Shown: positions 44,010 to 50,441 of the stretch, piece after piece
How positions within the stretch are numbered: position 1 is the stretch's first letter
Layout of the letters: each line of letters begins with the position of its first letter
Assembly (NCBI RefSeq): GCF_943192895.1
Contig: NZ_CALPCB010000001.1
Span: forward strand, 1 to 64,000
DNA length: 64,000 nt
Reading direction: 5' to 3'
From: Veillonella_A intestinalis
Lineage (GTDB): Bacteria > Bacillota > Negativicutes > Veillonellales > Veillonellaceae
Made by a program: the position numbers and the translations under genes
The notes under the pieces: model-generated
Databases searched by the model: none
The model's input: only the letters and a program-made list of their open reading frames with translations
Told to the model about the DNA's origin: nothing

Positions 44010-45335
44010 ATGAGTGAAGCGTTACAAGCTACGAAAGAACGATTTCTACGCTTGCAGATGCATTCATTAATTGGGATATGGATTGGCTATGCTATGTACT
44101 ATGTAGTGCGAAGCAACTTCAATTTAGCCTTACCATATTTGTCGGGAGAGATGGGATTAACTAAGACACAGCTAGGTTTATTGACGAGCTGTATGTTAAT
44201 TACTTACGGTCTTAGTAAAGGCTTTATGAGTGTGTTAGCCGATAAAGCTAATCCTAAGTATTTTATGGCCACAGGCCTAGCTCTTTGTGTTGTTATTAAC
44301 ATAGTTATGGGCTTCACTACACATTACAGTCTATTTATTGCACTTATTATTTTATTAGGATTGTTCCAAGGTATGGGTGTAGGCCCTTCGATTATTACGG
44401 TAGGTTATTGGTTCCCGCGGTCACAACGTGGTCGGGCGAGTACCATTTGGAATATGTCTCATAACCTAGGTGGTGGTATTGTAGCACCTATTGTAGGGGC
44501 TGCGGTAGGCTATTTAGGGACAGAACATTGGCGTTTAGGTACCTTTACAGTACCTGCTATGTTAGCCGCTATTGGCGTATTATTGATTTTGTATTTTGTT
44601 CGTAAACGTCCTGCTGAAGAAGGTTTGCCAACTGTTGAAGAAATGTATCATGAAGAGGCAGCTGGGCAAAAATCAGCTAAGATGGACAGCGAACGACCAG
44701 AAAATATGAATGCGTTCCACGTGTTTTATCATTATGTTTTTAAAAATCCAAATTCTTGGTATTTAGTGCTTATTGACGTATTTGTTTATATGGTTCGCTT
44801 TGGCATGTTGACTTGGATTCCACTATACTTATTAAAAGTAAAAGGCTTTAGTAAAGCTGAAATGAGTGTGGCCTATATGTTATTTGAATGGGCAGCGATT
44901 CCATCAACGATTATTGCAGGCTACTTAGTAGATAAATACTTTAAAGGCCGTATTATGCAATTGCCAATTTATTGCTTAGTCGTTATTTTTGCTTGTGTTA
45001 TTGGTTATATGAATTCCAATTCTATTTTATGGGCGACTATTTTTGCTTGTATTACGGGCTGTTTAATTTATATTCCGCAATCTATGATTCCTGTACAGGC
45101 GATGGAAGTAATTCCTACTTTTGCATTAGGTTCGGCCGTAGGTTTACGTGGCCTTATGAGTTATTTAGTAGGTAGCTCTTTGGGGACGACTCTATTTGGC
45201 TTTGTTGTCGACCATTATGGTTGGGACATGGGTTTCTATACATTGCTTGTGGGTGTAGTCCTTTGTATGTTCTCCTGTTATTTATCTAACCGTGGGGTTC
45301 AAAAGATTTATAAACAAGCAGCTGAATTAAAATAG
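44010..45335 (+). CDS. Organophosphate:phosphate antiporter family MFS transporter (GlpT/UhpT-like)
   Basis: 441 aa with about twelve membrane helices. MYYVVRSNFNLALPYLSGEMGLTKTQLGLLTS and YGLSKGFMSVLADKANPKYFM, plus GVGPSIITVGYWFPRSQRGRASTIWNMSHNLGGGI, are characteristic of the OPA family that exchanges sugar phosphates or glycerol-3-phosphate for phosphate. The substrate cannot be fixed without the neighbours, which are unrelated. The start is ATG 44010 with AGGAGG 8 nt upstream; an earlier frame opening at 43977 lacks a ribosome site. TATAAT at 43950-43955 may be its -10 box. Confidence 0.88.
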   Translation: MSEALQATKERFLRLQMHSLIGIWIGYAMYYVVRSNFNLALPYLSGEMGLTKTQLGLLTSCMLITYGLSKGFMSVLADKANPKYFMATGLALCVVINIVMGFTTHYSLFIALIILLGLFQGMGVGPSIITVGYWFPRSQRGRASTIWNMSHNLGGGIVAPIVGAAVGYLGTEHWRLGTFTVPAMLAAIGVLLILYFVRKRPAEEGLPTVEEMYHEEAAGQKSAKMDSERPENMNAFHVFYHYVFKNPNSWYLVLIDVFVYMVRFGMLTWIPLYLLKVKGFSKAEMSVAYMLFEWAAIPSTIIAGYLVDKYFKGRIMQLPIYCLVVIFACVIGYMNSNSILWATIFACITGCLIYIPQSMIPVQAMEVIPTFALGSAVGLRGLMSYLVGSSLGTTLFGFVVDHYGWDMGFYTLLVGVVLCMFSCYLSNRGVQKIYKQAAELK

Positions 45336-45354
45336 TATGTGTGATGTAGTGTGA

Positions 45355-45402
45355 AAAAACCTCTTATTGTTAATGTTATGTTAACAATAAGAGGTTTTTG
45401 TT
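45355..45402 (+). terminator. Terminator after the OPA transporter
   Basis: A perfect 19-bp stem (45355-45373 with 45381-45399) closes a 7-nt loop and continues into TTTTG. Its lower stem repeats the terminator found upstream of the same gene. Confidence 0.9.
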
Positions 45403-45617
45403 TTGTAGTAAAAAGTTGTAGAAAATACAAGTTTGTGCTATTGATAGCATAAACTTGTAAAAATAAAAAGTTTTTGCTATGCGTGAAATTATGGAAGATG
45501 GTTATATATCTATCAATACTTTTTCTAGCTTAGTATAGTTACCTTTAGTATAATAAAAGCAAAGAGCTATCTATCATAATACAATTGACTAAGAGATTCA
45601 CCATGAAAGGAGTCTTT

Positions 45618-46595
45618 ATGCGCTACACTACAATTCCTACAACAGATATTAAAATATCTCCTATCACCGTAGGCTGTATGAGCTTTGGCAAAGATGTATT
45701 GGGGCAAAAGTGGAGTTTAAATCCAGAAGAAACGGAAGCTATGGTCAAACTTTCACTTGATTTAGGCCTTAATTTCTTTGATACAGCTAATCAATATGGG
45801 GATGGGACTAGTGAAGAGTATTTAGGGAGGGCTTTGAAGAAATTTGTCGCTCGTGACCAAGTGGCGATTGCTAGCAAAGTATATTTTAATGATGGTAAAT
45901 TATCTAAAGAAGCGATTGCCCGTGAAATTGACGGATCTTTAAAGCGCTTAGGTACAGATTACCTCGATTTATATATCATTCATCGTTTTGATTATGAAAC
46001 ACCTGTAGAAGAAACACTGGAAGCGCTACATAACTTAGTGAAAGCAGGTAAAGTAAGAGCTTTAGGGGCTTCCTCTATGTTTGCGTTTCAGTTTCATACC
46101 ATGCAACATGTGGCGGAGCTCAATGGGTGGACACAATTTGTAGCTATGGAAAACCACTATAATTTGTTATATCGTGAAGAAGAACGTGAAATGATTCCTC
46201 TTTGTAAGCAACAAGGGGTTATGTTAATGCCTTATAGTCCGTTAGCTGGCGGCCGTTTAGCGCGTGTTAATTGGCAAGAAAAAACAAAGCGTAGTGAGAT
46301 TGATACGATTGCAAAACGTAAATATGATAGTACAGAGGAGCAAGATTTGCCAATTGTACAGCGTGTAGCGGCACTAGCGCAAACTCATGAGGTAACTATG
46401 TCACAAATTGCCTTGGCTTGGCAATGGGCGAAAGGGATTACAGCACCTATTGTAGGAGCCACTAAGGCCAGTCACATTGAAGATGCTGTAAAAGCGCTTG
46501 ATGTAAAGTTAACTGGTGAAGAAATTACATATTTAGATGAATTGTATTTACCTCACAAAATGATGGGGCCTATTCCAGTACCCACTGATAAATAA
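45618..46595 (+). CDS. Aldo/keto reductase
   Basis: 325 aa NADPH-dependent oxidoreductase, TIM-barrel family. Catalytic Asp and Tyr are in FFDTANQYGDG, the Lys in IASKVYF, and the His in YIIHRFD; the cofactor-binding GATKASHIEDAVKAL segment is near the C terminus. The best-matching subgroup acts on aldehydes and ketones, sometimes described as general stress reductases, but the substrate is unknown. I start at ATG 45618 behind AAAGGAG; the reading frame extends upstream to 45585 without support. Confidence 0.92.
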   Translation: MRYTTIPTTDIKISPITVGCMSFGKDVLGQKWSLNPEETEAMVKLSLDLGLNFFDTANQYGDGTSEEYLGRALKKFVARDQVAIASKVYFNDGKLSKEAIAREIDGSLKRLGTDYLDLYIIHRFDYETPVEETLEALHNLVKAGKVRALGASSMFAFQFHTMQHVAELNGWTQFVAMENHYNLLYREEEREMIPLCKQQGVMLMPYSPLAGGRLARVNWQEKTKRSEIDTIAKRKYDSTEEQDLPIVQRVAALAQTHEVTMSQIALAWQWAKGITAPIVGATKASHIEDAVKALDVKLTGEEITYLDELYLPHKMMGPIPVPTDK

Positions 46596-46629
46596 TGTCT
46601 ATGGGTTTATTGTATGTAGAGGTATAAAC

Positions 46630-46672
46630 AAAAGAGGTGTAACCGCAGGCAAATTCGGTTACACCTCTTTAT
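46630..46672 (+). terminator. Terminator after aldo/keto reductase
   Basis: A 15-bp stem (AAAGAGGTGTAACCG with CGGTTACACCTCTTT) with a 10-nt loop; T-rich on the minus strand too, so possibly bidirectional with dps. Confidence 0.85.
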
Positions 46673-46724
46673 ATTTAGGGTTTAGTTATATGGTTACATG
46701 TAAAGCTTACATCATAGGTTTATA

Positions 46725-46759
46725 TAACAGTGTATATAATAAGTATATATACACTGTTA
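46725..46759 (-). terminator. Hairpin downstream of dps
   Basis: A perfect 14-bp stem (TAACAGTGTATATA with its complement) with a 7-nt loop lies 36 bp after the dps stop. The T tract on the minus strand is poor, so it may protect the 3' end, with the terminator at 46630-46672 ending transcription. Confidence 0.6.
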
Positions 46760-46795
46760 GTTAGCTTTGTAAATTATAATACTATAAACGTGCTA

Positions 46796-47230
46796 TTAAG
46801 CTAAGCTAGCGCGTAAGAACCAAAGTTGTTTTTCATAGTAAGCCAAGTGATCTTCCATAAGAGCCACTAAGGCAAAATTATCTTCTTCATCAGCTACACT
46901 GCGAATTTCAAGAGCTAGGTCAGACATAAGTTTGAAGTCTGCTTGTAAGATTTCGTATACTTCTTTTACGCTGAAGTTACGACCATCTAATTCTTCGATA
47001 GAAGCAATTTGTAAGTATTCAGATACACGAACTGCTGGTTCTTCGCCTTTCATTTTTAGAAGTTCGGCAACAGCATCATAGTACTCAAAGGCATTGTCAT
47101 ATACACTTTCAAGATATTCGTGAGTTGGTACGAATTGAGAACCAACTACATTGAAATGTAGGTTGTGTAATTTTACATTCCAAATGGCTAAGTTTGCTAA
47201 ATATTTGTTTACTTCTTGTACGTTTTTCAT
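46796..47230 (-). CDS. dps: Dps/ferritin-like iron-storage protein
   Basis: 144 aa. The Dps ferroxidase region is WNVKLHNLHFNVVGSQFVPTHEYLESVYDNAFEYYDAVAELL, with the His and Asp/Glu ligands of the dimer-interface site. These twelve-subunit cages oxidise and store iron and so limit Fenton chemistry. No lysine-rich DNA-binding tail is present, so it may protect by iron storage and not by DNA coating. TAGGAGGAAAACTT precedes the ATG. It has a consensus promoter about 145 bp upstream with a PerR/Fur-like inverted repeat just after the start site. Confidence 0.93.
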   Translation of the reverse strand: MKNVQEVNKYLANLAIWNVKLHNLHFNVVGSQFVPTHEYLESVYDNAFEYYDAVAELLKMKGEEPAVRVSEYLQIASIEELDGRNFSVKEVYEILQADFKLMSDLALEIRSVADEEDNFALVALMEDHLAYYEKQLWFLRASLA

Positions 47231-47334
47231 AAGTTTTCCTCCTAAATTGACTGCTGATTGATTCTCAGCAATTTACATTACCTATTAAATCGCTTCAATC
47301 ATTATGTGATTGAAATTGAATGTTTAATTAGTTG

Positions 47335-47410
47335 CGGATAATTGTTTTTAGTTTATAATAATTATCCGTTGCTATGTGTATATCTTAACATAGGCAATAA
47401 TGAATGTCAA
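47335..47410 (-). promoter_or_regulatory. dps promoter with PerR/Fur-like operator
   Basis: On the minus strand TTGACA (47410-47405) and TAAGAT (47387-47382) are 17 bp apart, giving a start near 47375. Immediately downstream is an inverted repeat CGGATAATT/AATTATCCG (47335-47343 and 47360-47368), containing TTATAATAATTATCC (plus strand 47353-47367), 13 of 15 matches to the PerR box TTATAATNATTATAA. A second perfect repeat, TTCAATCA/TGATTGAA, lies at 47294-47314. Confidence 0.65.
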
Positions 47411-47519
47411 CTAATTAATAATGATTTTCTGTTAATATTATTTTTAATTTAACTTTAGGGAATAATTTTAACGTGTAAACTCTATTTATAGTTAGATATT
47501 AATATGTACTTAAGGATAT

Positions 47520-47593
47520 AAAAAGCCCTCATCAATTATCATAACAATTAGCTACGCCTTGCTTTTCATGTTATGAAGCATTGATAAGGGCTA
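47520..47593 (-). terminator. Terminator-like structure after narK
   Basis: AGCCCTCATCAAT and ATTGATAAGGGCT pair with one mismatch around a loop that contains a second CATAAC/GTTATG stem. On the minus strand it is followed by TTTTTATATCC. It lies about 70 bp beyond the narK stop. The rest of 47231-47661 holds the dps control region and no gene. Confidence 0.75.
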
Positions 47594-47661
47594 TGAAGAT
47601 TGTATTATAATAGGATAATTTCTTAATCAATTAATGGTTAAAAGTTACTTGTGGTTAATGG

Positions 47662-48999
47662 TTAGCATTTTATACCAGCTGCTTTACGTGCATAAAACCA
47701 GTAAGTTAAGAAAATTGTAATGACCATAAAGACCAAGATAATATAGAAGGCAGGCATTACAGAATGATAGCTACTATAAGCCCAGCCGAATACTTTGGGA
47801 ATGAAGAAGGCACCATAGGCACCGATAGCAGCTGTGAAGCCTGTAACTAAGGAGGATTGCATGCCATTGGTGAAAATATAAGGAATCATGCGGAAAGAAG
47901 CACCTGTTTCAAGGCCTGTCATAAAGAATAAAAATAAGAAGGCACTGAAGAAAATAATAAAATTATGAGCCGTTATGCCATACATAATGAATATAGCACC
48001 AATGAGCATACCTACTAAAGACCAAAGTGTAATAGTTGTGCCACTGTTAATTTTATCGGCCAGCCAACCACCGATAGGGCGAATACCAGCACCGATGAAT
48101 GGGCCAAGGAATGCGCCATAGGCAAAGGGAATTTCAGGGAATTCTTTTTGTACTAATAAACTAAGGGCTACAGAGAAACCAATAAAAGCACCAAAACCAC
48201 AGGTATAAATCCAAGTCATAATCCAGGTATGTTTATTGGTAAAGATACTCATCATGGAGGCAGGACTTTGTTTTGGTAATGGTAGGTTGTCCATATATTT
48301 AATAATCAGGCCTAAGGTAATTAAGATTTGAATAATGCCCACATAGCAGGTATTTTGTAAGAATAAGACCGTGCCATCTTGCATTGTTTGAGGCGTTCCA
48401 ACAAAAGGGGCAAATACAGTCATGCCCATAACGATAGGTGCCATAAGAAAGATGATGGAAACACCTAAATTCCCGATACCAGCATTGATGCCTAGGGCTG
48501 TGCCACGTTGTGAACGGGGAAAGAAATGTCCGATGTTTGCCATGGAGGAAGAAAAGTTAGCCCCCGCAATCCCTAATAAAGCCACATAAATAAAGAAGGT
48601 TTCATAAGAGGTGGTCGGATCTTGTAAGGCTTGAGCAAGGCCCCATAAAGGTATGAGTAACAAAGCGGTGGCAAAGAATGTCCAGTTACGGCCTCCTAGG
48701 ATGCCTGGCATATAGGTGTAAAGTAAGCGTCCCGTAGCACCAACTAGTCCAGGCATAGCTGCTAGGGTAAAGAGTTGTTCGTCAGTAAAATGAAAGCCCA
48801 CGGCATTGAGTTTCACTGCTATGGTTGACCATAGTGTCCATACACAAAATGATAGTGTTAAAGCGAGTGTAGATACGATTAAGTTTTGTTTAGCAATACG
48901 TTTACCATGTTGATTCCAGAATTGTTCATTGTCAGGCTGCCACTGAGCTAGGATTTCGCGACGACTCAGTGAAGCAGTAAGGTCGGACGTAGATGACAT
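47662..48999 (-). CDS. narK: Nitrate/nitrite transporter NarK
   Basis: 445 aa MFS protein with about twelve helices. The nitrate signature regions are visible: GIAGANFSSSMANIGHFFPRSQRGTALGINAGIGNLGVS and GAFLGPFIGAGIRPIGGWLADK. The N terminus has a soluble ~40-residue extension (REILAQWQPDNEQFWNQHGKRIAKQNL) before the first helix. It exchanges nitrate for nitrite or imports nitrate with H+ for NarGHI. AAAAGGAG precedes the ATG. The gene is divergent from the regulator and nar operon and has a long structured leader. Confidence 0.93.
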   Translation of the reverse strand: MSSTSDLTASLSRREILAQWQPDNEQFWNQHGKRIAKQNLIVSTLALTLSFCVWTLWSTIAVKLNAVGFHFTDEQLFTLAAMPGLVGATGRLLYTYMPGILGGRNWTFFATALLLIPLWGLAQALQDPTTSYETFFIYVALLGIAGANFSSSMANIGHFFPRSQRGTALGINAGIGNLGVSIIFLMAPIVMGMTVFAPFVGTPQTMQDGTVLFLQNTCYVGIIQILITLGLIIKYMDNLPLPKQSPASMMSIFTNKHTWIMTWIYTCGFGAFIGFSVALSLLVQKEFPEIPFAYGAFLGPFIGAGIRPIGGWLADKINSGTTITLWSLVGMLIGAIFIMYGITAHNFIIFFSAFLFLFFMTGLETGASFRMIPYIFTNGMQSSLVTGFTAAIGAYGAFFIPKVFGWAYSSYHSVMPAFYIILVFMVITIFLTYWFYARKAAGIKC

Positions 49000-49066
49000 A
49001 GATAAGCTCCTTTTCAGTGTTAATTCGTTACATTTGTTTTTTTTTTGCGTTTTAACATTTTATAGT

Positions 49067-49247
49067 TAAAAAAATTACTCCCCTTTGAGGAGCCTAGATT
49101 GGGAATAGGGAGTATTATTGACTATAATTAGGTGCTATAAGTTTAGGGTTCATCAATCTAGGCTACGAATAGATGATATTACTAATAGAATTGTAGGGCT
49201 TAGTAGCATCATCTATACAGGGGATGACAGGCGTAGAGTCCTTGTCT
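49067..49247 (-). ncRNA. Structured 5' leader of narK, possible attenuator or riboswitch
   Basis: From the predicted start near 49247 the minus-strand RNA can fold in order: a long hairpin at 49216-49169 (9 bp, 2x2 internal loop, 6 bp, 14-nt loop), a 10-bp helix GCCTAGATTG/CAATCTAGGC (49164-49155 with 49100-49091), then a CTCCT/GGGAG-type hairpin followed by TTTTTTT (about 49090-49067). An alternative ACTCCC/GGGAGT pairing (49113-49108 with 49082-49077) competes with the 10-bp helix. I recognise no known riboswitch class. The coding region starts about 68 nt after the T run. Confidence 0.6.
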
Positions 49248-49253
49248 AATTGG

Positions 49254-49296
49254 AGTATAAGAGAAATAAAAAACCTTGTATGTGATATTTATCACG
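49254..49296 (-). promoter_or_regulatory. narK promoter with CRP/FNR-type site
   Basis: TGTGATATTTATCACG (49281-49296) matches TGTGA-N6-TCACA at 9 of 10 positions. Its centre, 49288.5, lies 41.5 bp from the start site (49247) predicted from the minus-strand -10 box TATACT (49259-49254). This is the class II activator geometry. Confidence 0.75.
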
Positions 49297-49394
49297 GAAT
49301 TGAAAGATTGCTAAAAAATGATGAGATTCATTAGCATAAATAAAACACACATTATATAGAATCATAGAAAGACATCGATATATAGTAGTAGATA

Positions 49395-49403
49395 TGCTAT
49401 AAT
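49395..49403 (+). promoter_or_regulatory. Extended -10 promoter of the CRP/FNR-family gene
   Basis: TGCTATAAT (49395-49403) is a perfect extended -10 element. The start would be near 49410, about 60 nt before the ATG at 49470. Confidence 0.55.
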
Positions 49404-49469
49404 GAAAAAGAAAAATGCTTATAGGGAAAGGGCGTTGAAAGGGACAAATCATTGGCTGAGGTGTTACGT

Positions 49470-50150
49470 ATGAAGTATACGTTTGAAATGGTAAAGGAGT
49501 TAAGGGCTTTTAAGGGATTAAGTGAAACTGAATTTAAAGATGTTATTAAAAGTATAGGGGCTTACAGTAAAAACTTTAAAAAAGGGGGCTACATAACATT
49601 AGCGGAGGAAGAAATTCGTTGCGTTAGTGTTATTATTAAGGGCACCGTTCATATGATGAGTGAAGATATTTGGGGAAATCGTTCGATTCTAGTCTTTATG
49701 AATCGAGGCGATTTATTTGGTGAATCCTTTGCTTGTAGTTCTAATCAAGTATCGCTAGTCAATTTTTATGCAGCGTCTGATGTGACGGCGCTCTATATTC
49801 CATTTGATAAGCTATTAGCTTTTGCGTCTAAAGATGTAGGACCCTATCGCCAGCTGGTGCAAAATATTATGACCTTAGTGGCCGATAAAAATGTACGCAT
49901 TTTGCAAAAGCTTGAGATTGTTTCGAAGCGAAATTTGCGAGATAAGTTGATGGCGTATTTTTCCTATATGGCAAAGGTTTGGGGGCGTATGGAGTTTGAA
50001 GTGCCTTTAGGCCGTGTGGCGCTTAGTGAGTATTTATGTGTAGATCGTAGTGCGTTGACTCGAGAATTATCTCGTATGCGTGACGATGGTCTTATTGAAT
50101 TTGAGAAGAATCATTTTAAAATATTGGTGCCTGCTGAATCCTTAACTTAG
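49470..50150 (+). CDS. CRP/FNR-family transcriptional regulator
   Basis: 226 aa. An N-terminal cyclic-nucleotide-binding-like beta barrel (GYITLAEEEIRCVSVIIKGTVHMM and NRGDLFGESFA, residues ~38-88) and a C-terminal winged HTH (VPLGRVALSEYLCVDRSALTRELSRMRDDGLIEFEKNHFKIL, ~178-220) are clear. The N-terminal cysteine cluster of FNR is absent; only three scattered cysteines exist. So an Fe-S oxygen sensor is unlikely; a haem/NO sensor like DNR or an unliganded regulator is possible. I start at ATG 49470 (GAGGTG upstream), not TTG 49452. It lies between narK and narG, both of which have matching sites. Confidence 0.9.
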   Translation: MKYTFEMVKELRAFKGLSETEFKDVIKSIGAYSKNFKKGGYITLAEEEIRCVSVIIKGTVHMMSEDIWGNRSILVFMNRGDLFGESFACSSNQVSLVNFYAASDVTALYIPFDKLLAFASKDVGPYRQLVQNIMTLVADKNVRILQKLEIVSKRNLRDKLMAYFSYMAKVWGRMEFEVPLGRVALSEYLCVDRSALTRELSRMRDDGLIEFEKNHFKILVPAESLT

Positions 50151-50170
50151 TAGACTACACAGTAGCTTTG

Positions 50171-50254
50171 TGAAGTTTACGCCATGAAGTTTACTCTATG
50201 AAGTTTACGCCATGAAATTTGCGCCATGGAATTTGGAGTATGGAATTTGCTGTT
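50171..50254. repeat. Six 14-bp tandem repeats
   Basis: Six head-to-tail 14-bp units begin TGAA/TGGA and contain the word AAGTTTAC or AATTTG: units 1 and 3 are identical (TGAAGTTTACGCCA), the others diverge progressively. They lie in the 3' region of the regulator transcript, before its terminator. The unit is not a multiple of three and no frame continues through it, so it is not coding. Confidence 0.93.
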
Positions 50255-50280
50255 AGGATAGTAAAGTAGATATGAATTAG

Positions 50281-50310
50281 AGTCGGTGTGATAAGCACCG
50301 ACTTTTTTTA
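50281..50310 (+). terminator. Terminator after the CRP/FNR-family gene
   Basis: AGTCGGTG pairs with CACCGACT around a short TGATAAG loop, followed by TTTTTTT. It separates the regulator from narGHJI. Confidence 0.88.
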
Positions 50311-50374
50311 TTGGTTCAGTTTTATTTAATCATTTATATTAGTTTGTCCGATTGGATTAAATTTCTTAAATTCA

Positions 50375-50417
50375 TGTGATTAAAATCACATAAGGGGATA
50401 AGTTCCTTTGGTATGCT
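50375..50417 (+). promoter_or_regulatory. narG promoter with CRP/FNR-type site
   Basis: TGTGATTAAAATCACA (50375-50390) is a perfect palindrome and matches TGTGA-N6-TCACA exactly. The -10 box TATGCT (50412-50417) predicts a start near 50424, 41.5 bp from the site centre. There is no good -35, as expected for an activator-dependent promoter. Confidence 0.82.
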
Positions 50418-50441
50418 GAAAGTAATAAGGAGGGACACAGC

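Noticed and set aside
50171..50254. Iteron-type replication origin
   Set aside because: Six 14-bp repeats are suggestive, but there is no initiator gene, no DnaA boxes nearby, and the flanks are chromosomal nar genes.
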